Shown: positions 46,967 through 56,024 of the stretch, in pieces
Layout: every line of letters starts with the position of its first letter
How positions within the stretch are numbered: position 1 is the stretch's first letter
From: Streptomyces sp. YIM 121038
Lineage (GTDB): Bacteria; Actinomycetota; Actinomycetes; Streptomycetales; Streptomycetaceae
Length of the DNA: 64,000 nucleotides
Direction: 5' to 3'
NCBI RefSeq assembly: GCF_006088715.1
Contig: NZ_CP030771.1
Location: 5,785,501-5,849,500 of the forward strand
The notes under the pieces: model-generated
Seen by the model: only the letters and a program-made list of their open reading frames with translations
Database searches by the model: none
Told to the model about the DNA's origin: nothing
Translations under genes and position numbers: made by a program

Positions 46967-48700
46967 ATGAGCAACGACGGGGGAGCCGGGCACGGCCCGC
47001 AGGACACCACCAGTTACGGGCTGCAGCCGCCACGGCCCGCCGATCAGGGCGGGACGCCGTACCCCCATCCGTACGGGGAGCCGGCGCAGGCCGTCCCGGG
47101 CCAGCAGGCGCCGTACGGCGGGCAGTCGCCGTCCGGACCGCAGGCGTCGTCCGCGCGGCCCACCCGGTCCGACCCGGGTACGGGACGGCTCGTGGGCGGC
47201 CGCTACCGGCTGCTCTCCAAGCTCGGGCACGGCGGCATGGGCACGGTCTGGCGCGCCAAGGACGAGACCGTCGACCGCGAGGTGGCCGTCAAGGAGCCGC
47301 GCCTGCCCGACCACCTGCCCGACCGCGAGCGCGCCAACGCCTTCGAGCGGATGCGCCGCGAGGCCCGCGCCGCCGCCCGCCTCGACCACCCGGCGGTCGT
47401 GAACGTCCACGACGTCGTCGTCGAGGACGACCAGCCGTGGATCGTCATGGAGTTCGTACGGGGGCGCTCGCTCGGCGCCGCGCTGCGCGAGGGCACCCTC
47501 GGCGCGCGGGAGGCGGCGCGCGTCGGCCTCGAAGTGCTCGGCGCCCTGGAGGCGGCGCACGCGGCGGGCATCCTGCACCGCGACGTGAAGCCGGACAACG
47601 TGCTGCTCGGTGACCACGACCGCGTCGTCCTCACCGACTTCGGCATCGCCCAGATCGAGGGCGAGACGAATCTGACGGACACCGGCGGCTTCGTCGGCTC
47701 GCCCGAGTTCATCGCCCCCGAGCGCGTCCTCGGCCAGCGCCCCGGACCGGCGTCCGACCTGTGGTCGCTCGGCGTCGTCCTGTACGCGGCGACGGAGGGC
47801 GTGTCGCCGTTCCGCCGCAGCAACACGCCCGCGACTCTGCAGTCCGTCCTGAACGCCACGCCCGCGGCGCCCGCCTCCGCGCAGGGACCGCTCGCCGACG
47901 CCATCAACGGCCTGCTGCACAAGGACCCCGCGCACCGCCCGAACGCGGGGCGGGTGCGGGCGCTCCTGGAGGAGGCCGTGCGGCCGCCGCAGCCCCCGCC
48001 GACGCAGGTGGTCACGGTCGCGGGCGACCCGGGCGGGCCGGGCGCGCCGCGCGGCAAGGGCGTCTTCCTCGGCCGCAAGGCGCTCGTGGTGATCGGCGCC
48101 GCGGTGGCCGCGGCGGTGGTGGCGGGCGTGCTCGTCGCGGTGAACCCGTTCGGCGACGGCTCGTCGGACGCCGGGCCGTGGGAGGAGCACGCCGAGAAGA
48201 AGCTCGGCGCCACCGTCTCGGCGCCCGAGGGCTACGACAGATGGGTGCCCGGCGACGACGCGGCACCGAAGGAGCACTGGGTCTCGTTCCGGGACTCCAG
48301 CGGTCAGATCTCGGTGACGCTGACCCTGGACAAGAAGTCCGAGGACGACCTCAACTACATCGCGGGCACCTCCATGGCCGAGGCGTACGAGGACATGAAG
48401 GACCTGGACCAGGGCAGTTCGGTGCTCGGCTCGTCGCTGAGCCCGGACGAGCTGCGGCCGGGCAAGAAGACCACGCAGAGCGACTACCGGGGCAGCCAGT
48501 CCGCGGAGAACCTCATTCCGTACACGAACAAGGAGAGCGAGACGGAGTACCCGCGCGAGGCCACGATCTTCTACTACCGGACCAAGTCCGGCGACATGTA
48601 CAAGCTGTGGATCGACTACCCGGCCAAGAGCGACTTCACCGAGCGCGGCCGTGAGGTGGCGCGGAAGGCCATCGAGGATCTGGAGATCAGCAAGCCCTGA
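46967..48700 (+). CDS. membrane Ser/Thr protein kinase, cluster gene 5
   Basis: 577 residues from ATG 46967 (AAGGTAG upstream). A Gly/Pro/Gln-rich N-terminal 75 residues precedes the kinase domain (about 80-345): GHGGMG (about 88), AVKE (about 109), HRDVKPDN (about 204), DFGIAQ, APER intact. Membrane helix about 373-395. The ectodomain (about 400-577) begins AEKKLGATVSAPEGYDRW and is the most diverged of the five, with a Tyr/Glu-rich second half. Confidence 0.92.
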   Translation: MSNDGGAGHGPQDTTSYGLQPPRPADQGGTPYPHPYGEPAQAVPGQQAPYGGQSPSGPQASSARPTRSDPGTGRLVGGRYRLLSKLGHGGMGTVWRAKDETVDREVAVKEPRLPDHLPDRERANAFERMRREARAAARLDHPAVVNVHDVVVEDDQPWIVMEFVRGRSLGAALREGTLGAREAARVGLEVLGALEAAHAAGILHRDVKPDNVLLGDHDRVVLTDFGIAQIEGETNLTDTGGFVGSPEFIAPERVLGQRPGPASDLWSLGVVLYAATEGVSPFRRSNTPATLQSVLNATPAAPASAQGPLADAINGLLHKDPAHRPNAGRVRALLEEAVRPPQPPPTQVVTVAGDPGGPGAPRGKGVFLGRKALVVIGAAVAAAVVAGVLVAVNPFGDGSSDAGPWEEHAEKKLGATVSAPEGYDRWVPGDDAAPKEHWVSFRDSSGQISVTLTLDKKSEDDLNYIAGTSMAEAYEDMKDLDQGSSVLGSSLSPDELRPGKKTTQSDYRGSQSAENLIPYTNKESETEYPREATIFYYRTKSGDMYKLWIDYPAKSDFTERGREVARKAIEDLEISKP

Positions 48701-48830
48701 TGCGGTGTCGCACGCGGGCAAGGCGTGACCGACGTCGACTAACGCGCTGATCAGCGGCTTTGCTGCCAGCAGGCACTGGCGCGGTGTCGGGCGGCCGTCG
48801 GGCCCGCGTGCGAGACCGGTGAAAGCTCGT

Positions 48831-48867
48831 TACCCATGGGTACCCAAAGCGTCCGCCCAGGCATACG
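48831..48867 (+). promoter_or_regulatory. overlapping palindromes at the aldehyde dehydrogenase promoter
   Basis: TACCCATGGGTA (48831-48842) is a perfect 12-bp palindrome that overlaps a second, TGGGTACCCA (48837-48846). A -10-like CATACG follows at 48862-48867, about 10 nt before the ATG, which has no Shine-Dalgarno, so the mRNA may be nearly leaderless. The palindromes would cover the -35 region, suggesting a repressor site. Confidence 0.5.
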
Positions 48868-48876
48868 CTCACCGTC

Positions 48877-50493
48877 ATGACGGACTCGCAGGCCCCCGCG
48901 GCACCCCTCGGTACGAACCCGATCGCCCAGGCCCCGCGCGGCGCCCGCACCGCCGCCGACGTGGTCACGCCCGAACTGGTCGCCCAGCTCACCCGCGATG
49001 TGCTCGGCTCGGGTCGCACGGCCAACCACACGCCGTTCACCGGCGAGCGGCTCGCCGAACTGCCCGAGTCCACGCCCGAGGACGTCGCCACCGCCTTCGA
49101 GCGGGCCCGTACCGCGCAGATCGCCTGGGCGCGCACGCCCGTGCGCCGGCGCGCCGCGGTGCTCCTGCGCTTCCACGACCTGCTGCTCCAGCGCCAGGGC
49201 GAGGCGCTCGACCTGATCCAGCTGGAGACCGGCAAGGCGCGCCTGCACGCGCACGAGGAGATCCAGGCCGTCGTCGTCGCGGCCCGCCACTACGGCCGCC
49301 GCGCGCCCGCCTATCTGAACCCCAAGCGCCACACCGGTGTCGTACCGGCCCTGACGAAGGTCACCGAGCTGCGCCAGCCGCGCGGCGTCGTCGGCCAGAT
49401 CGCGCCCTGGAACTACCCCCTTGAGCTGTCCATCGGTGACGCCCTGCCCGCGCTCGTCGCGGGCAACGCCCTGGTCATGAAGCCGGACACGGAGACCGCG
49501 CTGACCGCGCTGTGGGCCCGGGACCTCATCATCGAGGCGGGTCTGCCCGCCGAGGCGTTCCAGGTCGTGCTCGGCGACGGTCCCGTCGTGGGCCCCGAAA
49601 TCGTCAAGCACGCCGACTACGTCTCCTTCACCGGCTCGACGCGCACCGGGCGTGAGGTCGCCACGGGCGCCGCCGCCCGGCTGGTCGGCGTCTCCCTCGA
49701 ACTCGGCGGCAAGAACGCCATGCTGGTCCTGCACGACGCCGACGTGGACAAGGCCGCCGCGGGCGCGGTCCGCGCCTGCTTCTCGTCCGCGGGGCAACTG
49801 TGCATCTCCATCGAGCGGTTGTACGTCCACGAGTCGGTCGCGGACGCCTTCGTCGAGCGGTTCGCCGCGCGCACCAGGGCGATGCGGCTCGGGCGCTCGC
49901 TCGCGTACGGCGCCGAGATGGGCTCGCTGGTCGGCGAGCGGCAGCTGGAGACCACCCGGCGGCACGTCGACGAGGCCGTCGCCAAGGGCGCCACCCTCGT
50001 CGCGGGCGGCACGGCCCGGCCCGACATAGGCCCGTACTTCTACGAGCCGACCATCCTCGACGGCGTCGAGGCGCCTATGGCCGTGTGCACGGAGGAGACC
50101 TTCGGCCCGGTCGTCTCGATCTACCGCTTCACCGACGAGAACGAGGTGGTGGAGCTCGCCAACGCGACGCCCTACGGCTTGAACTCCTCGGTGTGGACGA
50201 AGGACGGCAAGCGCGGCCGCGCCGTCGCCGCCCGTCTGCGCACCGGCACCGTCAACGTCAACGAGGGCTTCGCGCCCGCCTACGGCAGCGTGCAGTCGCC
50301 GATGGGCGGCATGAAGGACTCGGGCCTCGGCCGCCGCCACGGCTCCGAGGGCATCCTCAAGTACACCGAGGCACAGACCGTGGCCCACCAGCGCCTCATC
50401 CCGCTCGCACCGTCCTTCGGCATGGACGACGAGAAGTACGCGAAGTTCATGACGACGAGCCTGAAGGTGATGAAGGCCTTGCGGCTGCGTTGA
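48877..50493 (+). CDS. NAD(P)-dependent aldehyde dehydrogenase, succinate-semialdehyde type
   Basis: 538 residues. Complete ALDH: cofactor block GVVGQIAPWNYPLELSIGDALPALVAGNALVMKPD, SFTGSTRTGR, catalytic Glu in SLELGGKN, nucleophile Cys309 in SSAGQLCIS and EETFGPVVSIYRF. Overall closest in feel to succinic-semialdehyde dehydrogenases of the actinobacterial GabD2 type, which feed GABA or 2-oxoglutarate carbon into succinate. The substrate is inferred. Followed by a GMC oxidoreductase on the same strand 73 nt later. Confidence 0.9.
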   Translation: MTDSQAPAAPLGTNPIAQAPRGARTAADVVTPELVAQLTRDVLGSGRTANHTPFTGERLAELPESTPEDVATAFERARTAQIAWARTPVRRRAAVLLRFHDLLLQRQGEALDLIQLETGKARLHAHEEIQAVVVAARHYGRRAPAYLNPKRHTGVVPALTKVTELRQPRGVVGQIAPWNYPLELSIGDALPALVAGNALVMKPDTETALTALWARDLIIEAGLPAEAFQVVLGDGPVVGPEIVKHADYVSFTGSTRTGREVATGAAARLVGVSLELGGKNAMLVLHDADVDKAAAGAVRACFSSAGQLCISIERLYVHESVADAFVERFAARTRAMRLGRSLAYGAEMGSLVGERQLETTRRHVDEAVAKGATLVAGGTARPDIGPYFYEPTILDGVEAPMAVCTEETFGPVVSIYRFTDENEVVELANATPYGLNSSVWTKDGKRGRAVAARLRTGTVNVNEGFAPAYGSVQSPMGGMKDSGLGRRHGSEGILKYTEAQTVAHQRLIPLAPSFGMDDEKYAKFMTTSLKVMKALRLR

Positions 50494-50498
50494 CGGGA

Positions 50499-50540
50499 GC
50501 GCCCCGAAGGGGCGCGGGGAACTGCGCGACCAGCCACGAC
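50499..50540. repeat. dispersed intergenic palindromic repeat, copy C
   Basis: GCGCCCC-GAA-GGGGCGC hairpin followed by GGGGAACTGCGCGACCAGCC. It is in reverse orientation relative to copies A and B and nearly identical to copy B. It can terminate the aldehyde dehydrogenase transcript. Confidence 0.85.
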
Positions 50541-50566
50541 GAGCCCGCAGATGCGAGGAGACCCCC

Positions 50567-52399
50567 ATGCCGCAGGAGAACTCCGTCCAGAGCGAGGACA
50601 GCGAGGGCGACTACGACGTCATCGTCATAGGATCCGGCTTCGGCGGATCCGTGGCCGCGCTGCGGCTCACGGAGAAGGGCTACCGCGTCGGCGTGCTGGA
50701 GGCGGGCCGCCGCTTCACGCGCGCCACCCTGCCCAGGAACTCCTGGGACCTGAAGAACTACCTCTGGGCTCCCGCCCTCGGCCTGTACGGCATCCAGCGC
50801 ATCCATCTGCTCGGCAACGTGATGGTCCTGGCGGGCGCGGGCGTGGGCGGCGGATCGCTGAACTACGCGAACACGCTCTACGTACCGCCTGCGGCGTTCT
50901 TCGACGATCCGCAGTGGAAGGACATCACGGACTGGCAGGACGAGCTGCGTCCGTACTACGAGCAGGCCGAGCGCATGCTCGGGGTGCGGCTCAATCCGAC
51001 GACGACTCCTTCCGACGTCCATCTCAAGGCGGCCGCCGAGGCCATGGGGGTGGGCGACAGCTTCCACATGGCACCGGTCGGTGTCTTCTTCGGTGACGGA
51101 CGGGACGCCACCGGTGAGTCAACGGCCAGACCCGGCGCGGAAGTTCCCGACCCGTACTTCGGCGGCGCGGGCCCCGCGCGCCGGGCCTGCACCGAGTGCG
51201 GCGAGTGCATGACGGGCTGCCGCCACGGCGCGAAGAACACGCTCACCGAGAACTACCTGTACCTCGCCGAGAAGGCCGGCGCGGTCATCCACCCGATGAC
51301 GACCGTCGTCGCCCTCACCGAGGACTCGCGCGGCGGCTACGCGGTGGCCACGCTGCCCACCGACAACAAGCGCAAGGGCAAGGGCCACACGTTCCGGGCC
51401 CGCCGGGTCGTCCTGGCCGCGGGCACCTACGGCACACAGACGCTGCTGCACCGCATGAAGGACAGCCATCTGCTGCCCCGCGTGTCCGGGCGGCTCGGCG
51501 AGCTGACCCGCACCAACTCGGAGGCCCTGGTGGGCGCGCAGACCTCCGACCGGCGCTACCGCAAGCGCCACGGGGGTGCCCCGGGCGGCCGGGCCGACTT
51601 CAGCCGGGGCGTGGCCATCACCTCGTCCATCCATCCGAACGGCTCCACCCACATCGAGCCCGTCCGCTACGGCAAGAAGTCCAACGCCATGGGCAGCCTG
51701 ACCCTGCTCCAGGTGCCGTACACCGCCAAGGGCGGCAAGGCGCGGGTCGCGGGCTGGCTCGCCAACTCCGCCCGGCACCCGGTGCTCACGCTGCGCTCCC
51801 TGTCGAACCGCCGCTGGTCGGAGCGGACCATCATCGGCCTGGTCATGCAGACCCTGGACAATTCGCTGACCACGTACCGCAAGGAGAAGGGCCTGGGCAA
51901 GGGCCTGCTGACGGCCCGGCAGGGCCACGGCGCGCCCAACCCGGACCAGATCCCGGAGGCCACGCGTGCCGCGACCCTCATCGCCCAGGAGATCAACGGC
52001 TTCCCCGGCTCGAACGTCGGCGAGCTGATGGGCACCCCGCTCACCGCGCACTTCCTGGGCGGCTGCCCGATCGGCGACTCCCCCCGGACGGGCGTCATCG
52101 ACCCGTACCACCGGCTGTACGGGTACCCGGGGATCTCCGTGGTCGACGGCTCGGCGGTGTCCGCGAACCTCGGTGTGAACCCGTCGCTGACGATCACCGC
52201 GCAGGCGGAGCGCGCCATGTCGTTCTGGCCGAACAAGGGCGGCACCGATCCGCGTCCCGCACAGGGCACGGCGTACGCACGTCTCGCACCGGTCGAGCCG
52301 AAGTCCCCGGCGGTCCCCGCGGACGCGTTCGGGGCGCTGCGGCTGCCGTTCCTCGGGGTGCCGGTGGTGCCGCCCAAGGGCGGATCCGCGGCGCCTTAG
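50567..52399 (+). CDS. GMC-family FAD oxidoreductase (cholesterol-oxidase-like)
   Basis: 610 residues; ATG after GAGGAG. FAD motif DVIVIGSGFGGSVAALRLTEKG (about 17-38), LAGAGVGGGSLNYANTLY, flavin-contact VVLAAGTYGTQTLLHRM, and C-terminal HFLGGCPIGDSPRTGVID with GYPGISVVDGSAVSANLGVNPSLTITAQAERAM. A Cys cluster CTECGECMTGC at about 208-218, ferredoxin-like, is found in a subfamily of these proteins related to cholesterol oxidases but longer. Substrate probably a sterol or long-chain alcohol; inference. Possible pathway link with the preceding aldehyde dehydrogenase (alcohol to aldehyde to acid). Confidence 0.9.
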   Translation: MPQENSVQSEDSEGDYDVIVIGSGFGGSVAALRLTEKGYRVGVLEAGRRFTRATLPRNSWDLKNYLWAPALGLYGIQRIHLLGNVMVLAGAGVGGGSLNYANTLYVPPAAFFDDPQWKDITDWQDELRPYYEQAERMLGVRLNPTTTPSDVHLKAAAEAMGVGDSFHMAPVGVFFGDGRDATGESTARPGAEVPDPYFGGAGPARRACTECGECMTGCRHGAKNTLTENYLYLAEKAGAVIHPMTTVVALTEDSRGGYAVATLPTDNKRKGKGHTFRARRVVLAAGTYGTQTLLHRMKDSHLLPRVSGRLGELTRTNSEALVGAQTSDRRYRKRHGGAPGGRADFSRGVAITSSIHPNGSTHIEPVRYGKKSNAMGSLTLLQVPYTAKGGKARVAGWLANSARHPVLTLRSLSNRRWSERTIIGLVMQTLDNSLTTYRKEKGLGKGLLTARQGHGAPNPDQIPEATRAATLIAQEINGFPGSNVGELMGTPLTAHFLGGCPIGDSPRTGVIDPYHRLYGYPGISVVDGSAVSANLGVNPSLTITAQAERAMSFWPNKGGTDPRPAQGTAYARLAPVEPKSPAVPADAFGALRLPFLGVPVVPPKGGSAAP

Positions 52400-52479
52400 G
52401 GGCGACCGGGTTTCAGGGCTCCCGCGACGCCCCGGGGCCTCAGGGCTCCCGACGGCCACTCCCGGAGTCCGGACAGCGA

Positions 52480-52513
52480 AAGGACCTGCACCCCCCTCCG
52501 AGTGCAGGTCCTT
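52480..52513. terminator. bidirectional terminator after the GMC gene
   Basis: AAGGACCTGCAC (52480-52491) pairs perfectly with GTGCAGGTCCTT (52502-52513) around a 10-nt loop, between convergent genes. Confidence 0.88.
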
Positions 52514-52558
52514 CGCGTCCATGGGTGGCCGCGTGGTCACACGCGCGCGTGGAGCGCG

Positions 52559-53725
52559 TTACGCGGCGTCCGAGTTACCACGGCGGCGCACTACGAACAC
52601 GGCGCCCGCGCCCGCGACGACGGCGACGCCGCCGACGATGCCGATGGTCGGCAGCGCGGAGCTCGACCCGGTCGCGGCGAGGCTGCCGCTGGGCGTCGGG
52701 GCCGTCGTGACGGTGGTGTGCTTGATGGGCTTGGCGCCGCCCTGCGGCTTGGGGGCGGGGCGCGGGGCGGGCCGGTCCGGCAGCTCGACGGCCTCGCCCG
52801 GGTAGTCGATGTCGCTGCCCGGCTTCAGGACCGTGAACTCGAAGAAGTCGAACGAGCTGTGCGTGCATTCGAGCTCGGCGTCCGTGTAGCCGCCGAGGCC
52901 GAGCGCGTAGCCCGGGCCCGCCGGGGCCTTGGCGCTGATGTCGAGGCGGAGCTTGAGCTCGATCTGCTCGTGGGCGCCGAGCGTGGTCTTCCCGAAGTAG
53001 CTGCCGTCCGAGACCTCGTCGATGATCGACTTCCAGCCACCGGCCGTCGGGTCGAGGTACTGGATGCGCGCGTACGTGCTCAGCCAGTTCCGCTCGTGCT
53101 CGCTGTTGGAGAAGTTGTCCACGGCCGCGAGCCAGTTGACCTCGCCGAGCTCGTCGTCGCTGGAGTTGGCGGCGGTCAGCGTGAACTCGTGCCAGCCGCT
53201 GCCCGCGGCGATCTTGCGGGGCAGGCCCTTGAGGCTCAGTTCGAGGCGGCTCTCAAGGTCGTCGCCGGTCTTGTCGTCGACCTCGCAGGGCTCCGGCGTG
53301 GGGTCCTTCTCGTGGTCCTTGCCCCGGGACGGGGGCTTGTCGCCCTCTTCGCCGCCGGGCTTGGTGGCGTCGTCACCGGGCTTGCCGCCGGGGTCCTCGC
53401 CGGGCTTGTCACCTGGCTTGTCGCCCGGCCTGTCACCCGGCTTTTCGCCGGGCTTCTGGGCGTCGCCGGGCTTGCCGCCGGCCTCACCGGGCTTGTCACC
53501 CGGCTCATCCGGCTCGGCGCCGCTGTCGCCGGGCTCGCCGGGCTTCTCCGTCGGCTCCTGCGTGCCCGGCGTGGGCGTGCCGGAGGTCTCCGGGGTCTCG
53601 CTCACGCTCGTGCCCGGCGTCACGGCATCGCCCTCGGTCGCGAGCGCGGCCGGGGCCGAGAGCAGCGCGAGCGGGGCGAGCGCGGCAGTCGTGGCCGCGA
53701 CGGCCAGGGCACGGCGAAGCTTCAT
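52559..53725 (-). CDS. cell-wall-anchored surface protein with LAxTG sorting signal
   Basis: 388 residues from ATG 53725. Signal peptide MKLRRALAVAATTAALAPLA with cleavage near LATEG. Then a long Pro/Gly/Asp/Lys/Glu low-complexity region with repeated KPGD units (about 35-145), and a compact domain (about 155-310) with GSGWHEFTLTAANSSDDELGEVNWL. A second Pro-rich spacer and a C-terminal sorting signal follow: LAATG, hydrophobic helix, VVRRRGNSDAA. Known: Streptomyces class E sortases cut LAxTG. So the protein is predicted to be covalently attached to peptidoglycan. Confidence 0.9.
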   Translation of the reverse strand: MKLRRALAVAATTAALAPLALLSAPAALATEGDAVTPGTSVSETPETSGTPTPGTQEPTEKPGEPGDSGAEPDEPGDKPGEAGGKPGDAQKPGEKPGDRPGDKPGDKPGEDPGGKPGDDATKPGGEEGDKPPSRGKDHEKDPTPEPCEVDDKTGDDLESRLELSLKGLPRKIAAGSGWHEFTLTAANSSDDELGEVNWLAAVDNFSNSEHERNWLSTYARIQYLDPTAGGWKSIIDEVSDGSYFGKTTLGAHEQIELKLRLDISAKAPAGPGYALGLGGYTDAELECTHSSFDFFEFTVLKPGSDIDYPGEAVELPDRPAPRPAPKPQGGAKPIKHTTVTTAPTPSGSLAATGSSSALPTIGIVGGVAVVAGAGAVFVVRRRGNSDAA

Positions 53726-54004
53726 GAAGACCTCGGTGAGTCCGGCGTACCGCGCGTCCCGCGTGGTACGAAGCTGGGGCCTCCGCGCCGGGGCACGGAA
53801 GTGGCCGTAGTTACGCATGCATGACTTGTGTTTCCTGTGAATGGTTGCATCCGAACTCACGGAAACTTTATGTGCGTTGGGTCACATCTCTGGAGGATGT
53901 GAAGAGCCCGGGCTTGTGCGGTCCTCATGGGGTGTCGTAGAACTTCCCCCGTTTGCAAGCGAGATGGAACCTGCCGCCGGGCAACGGGCGGGGGAGGGGG
54001 CACA

Positions 54005-54406
54005 GTGTCCGTACAGTCGCCGCGTGAGCCCGATGACGAGGCGCCCATACCCGACGAGGTGTGGCGGAGGTTCGCGGAGGACAGCGAGCGCGAGATCCGC
54101 GCGTCGGCGCCCAAGGAGCCGTCGGCGCGGGCGCGCATGGTGGCCGAGCGGCTGCGCAAACTGGACGCCGAGGCGGCCCGGCAGCAGGCCGAGGGCACGG
54201 TGGGGCGCAAGCGCCGCAAGCGCAAGGAGGCGGCCGCGGAGCCCTGGCGCCCGGACGACTGGCGGTCCGCGCCCGTGGGGCCGCGCCGCGGCGGCGGCCG
54301 TTCCGGACGGTGGCGCCAGGCCCGCAGCGTGGTGATCGTCGTGGGCTTCATGGTCCTCGCGATCCTGCTCCTGAGCCCGTACCGGTTCTGGCCCTGGCTC
54401 GGCTGA
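54005..54406 (+). CDS. small tail-anchored membrane protein
   Basis: 133 residues from GTG 54005 (GGGGGAGGGGG upstream). Charged, mostly helical cytoplasmic part with a basic patch GRKRRKRKE, then a single C-terminal membrane helix VVIVVGFMVLAILLLSP ending YRFWPWLG. I do not recognise the family; the arrangement is that of a tail-anchored protein. Confidence 0.82.
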   Translation: MSVQSPREPDDEAPIPDEVWRRFAEDSEREIRASAPKEPSARARMVAERLRKLDAEAARQQAEGTVGRKRRKRKEAAAEPWRPDDWRSAPVGPRRGGGRSGRWRQARSVVIVVGFMVLAILLLSPYRFWPWLG

Positions 54407-54590
54407 CCGTTTGCAATTCGATGCCGATCCGTGGAACCGCCCGCGGCGATCTTCGGTCGTAGAAGGGGTGCGGGTGACTCCGCACGCAGGGCTCCGTGGC
54501 GACGGGCAGGGCTCCGCCGGGGCGAGACGGGTCCGCGGGGGCGATAGGTCCGCAAGCCCGCGGGGCGAGCAAGGGTGAAAGTGGGGGAAC

Positions 54591-55466
54591 GTGAAGTCAG
54601 CTGTGTCGCGTGTGGTGGTGGCCGCCTCGGTCGTGGCGACGCTGGGCCTGACCGCGGCGTGCGGCGGCGGTGACGGCGGCGGCCGCGACGGAGCCAAGTC
54701 GTCGACGGAGCAGGCGAAGCCGAAGGGGTCGGGCGGCGGCGAGTCGGGCGGCGGGGAGTCGGGCGGGACCGGCGCGGCTGACGGAGGCGGTGGGCCGGGT
54801 GGTACGTCGGGCGGCTCGTCGGGCGGTGGTCGCGCACCGGCGAAGCTGACGGCCGCCTCCCTGGCCAAGGGCGACGTCCGCGGCCACGACGTGGCGCCGC
54901 GCAGGCCGAACAAGCTGGAGGCCGCGTGGGCCGGCGCGCCGGCCTCCCCGGCCGCCTGCGCCCCGTTGGCGGACCTCCTGACGCCCGCCACGCCGCCCGG
55001 GGCGAAGGGGCACGTCGGCCGCACGGTCACCGGCAAGAGCACCCGCGCCATGTCGACGACGGACGTCGAGCTGTACGCGTACGACGACGAGGACGCGGCC
55101 GAGCGGGCCCTCGCGGATCTGCGCGCGGCGACCAAGGCCAAGAGGTGCTCCGCCTTCCGCACGGGCGACCTGCGCTACTCGGGCGTCAAGACGCTGACCG
55201 CGCCGGACAAGGGTGACGGGGCCGTCAGCTACCGCCTCGGCGGCCGTCAGGGCGAGTTCGTGAAGCGCTGGACGGTCACCGTCGTGCGCAAGGGATCCAC
55301 GCTCGTGTCCTTCGCCGCGTCGAGCCTGTACGACCCCCAGAGCGTGGCGCGCGACGACGAGAGCCGGGAGGACGGCGGGTTCGACCAGCCGACGGCGGAC
55401 AGGGCGGACACCCAGCCGAAGGTTCCGGCGGCGGTCATGGACGCGCAGCTGGCCAAGGTGAAGTAG
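54591..55466 (+). CDS. lipoprotein of unknown function
   Basis: 291 residues from GTG 54591. Lipoprotein signal with LTAAC (Cys24), a Gly/Ser/Lys-rich linker (about 25-80), then a domain of about 200 residues (KLTAASLAKGDVRGHDV... VSYRLGGRQGEFVKRWTVTVVRKGSTLVSFAASSL) with two Cys. The domain outline resembles the sensor-like lipoprotein domains common in streptomycetes, but no function can be assigned. It may be exported and tethered to the membrane outer face. Confidence 0.85.
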   Translation: MKSAVSRVVVAASVVATLGLTAACGGGDGGGRDGAKSSTEQAKPKGSGGGESGGGESGGTGAADGGGGPGGTSGGSSGGGRAPAKLTAASLAKGDVRGHDVAPRRPNKLEAAWAGAPASPAACAPLADLLTPATPPGAKGHVGRTVTGKSTRAMSTTDVELYAYDDEDAAERALADLRAATKAKRCSAFRTGDLRYSGVKTLTAPDKGDGAVSYRLGGRQGEFVKRWTVTVVRKGSTLVSFAASSLYDPQSVARDDESREDGGFDQPTADRADTQPKVPAAVMDAQLAKVK

Positions 55467-55486
55467 CGGACGCGGGCGGCGCCGCC

Positions 55487-55562
55487 GGGGGAGCCCCGGG
55501 TCGGGGGCCCCAGGTCGGGGGAAGCCCTGCGTCGGGGGGAGCCCCGGGTCGGGGGAGCCTCG
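55487..55562. repeat. GGGGGAGCCCCGGGTC tandem repeats
   Basis: About four imperfect units of 16-19 bp with alternating GGGGGAG and CCCCGGGTCG, directly after the lipoprotein gene. Confidence 0.65.
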
Positions 55563-55587
55563 GCGACACCGCCCGCCGAAACGAGCG

Positions 55588-55620
55588 AAGGGCCCCGCGG
55601 GACGGATCCGCGGGGCCCTT
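55588..55620. terminator. terminator after the lipoprotein gene
   Basis: AAGGGCCCCGCGG (55588-55600) pairs perfectly with CCGCGGGGCCCTT (55608-55620), 7-nt loop. Confidence 0.85.
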
Positions 55621-55627
55621 GGCTGTC

Positions 55628-55656
55628 AGCACCGACGTCAGGGCAGCGTCGGTGCT
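55628..55656. terminator. second hairpin after the lipoprotein gene
   Basis: AGCACCGACG (55628-55637) pairs perfectly with CGTCGGTGCT (55647-55656). With the previous hairpin it isolates the following region from upstream transcription. Confidence 0.7.
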
Positions 55657-55739
55657 TCGGGGCGGCGCCGGGGGGAGTGCGCCGCTGGTTCGTGTGCCGG
55701 TGGCCGACCCGGCGCGCAAGGGGCGCACGGCTGGTTTAG

Positions 55740-56024
55740 ACCAATGGCAATGAAGTTCTGCAAGGGGCGGCTGCCCGCTCGCCCTCTACGCATCGTGGAG
55801 GATGGCTGGTTCTCTGCGCAACCGTTTCGACTACATCCACTTGTGCCCGAGGGGAACACCCGGGCGGGAGGCCTGGAGGCCGGTCGGCTCCGGGCGTCCC
55901 CGGAGCCGACCGTTCCCTGGGTGACCGGGCTGCTGTCCCCTGCCGTCCGGTCACATCTCTGGGGCGAGGTCCCACGGCGTACGGGTGATCCGTACGCCTC
56001 ATCGCCCCAGCGGAGGAGCCACGC
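55740..56024 (+). other. unassigned structured region upstream of a possible ORF
   Basis: No convincing gene. It contains a perfect 14-bp hairpin (55881-55894 with 55899-55912, CGTC loop). A composite hairpin has outer arms CTGGGGCGA/TCGCCCCAG (55959-55967, 56002-56010) and inner arms GGCGTACGG/CCGTACGCC (55976-55984, 55990-55998). The second hairpin ends 1 nt before GGAGGAG (56012-56018). A short ATG-initiated frame (55802-55921) reads MAGSLRNRFDYIHLCPRG. The layout resembles a leader or regulatory RNA. Confidence 0.45.

Noticed and set aside
48745..48756. CGCTGATCAGCG palindrome after kinase 5 as a terminator
   Set aside because: A 12-bp palindrome has no loop and would need to open its centre; too weak to call.
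55802..55921. 39-codon ORF MAGSLRNRFDYIHLCPRG...
   Set aside because: The GGAGG directly abuts the ATG with no spacing and the end lies inside a strong hairpin; kept only as part of the unassigned structured region.
53880..55962. Identical 14-mer GGTCACATCTCTGG upstream of two gene starts (53880 and 55949)
   Set aside because: A single 14-bp match is not unlikely by chance in 64 kb of biased composition; no symmetry or common position relative to a promoter.
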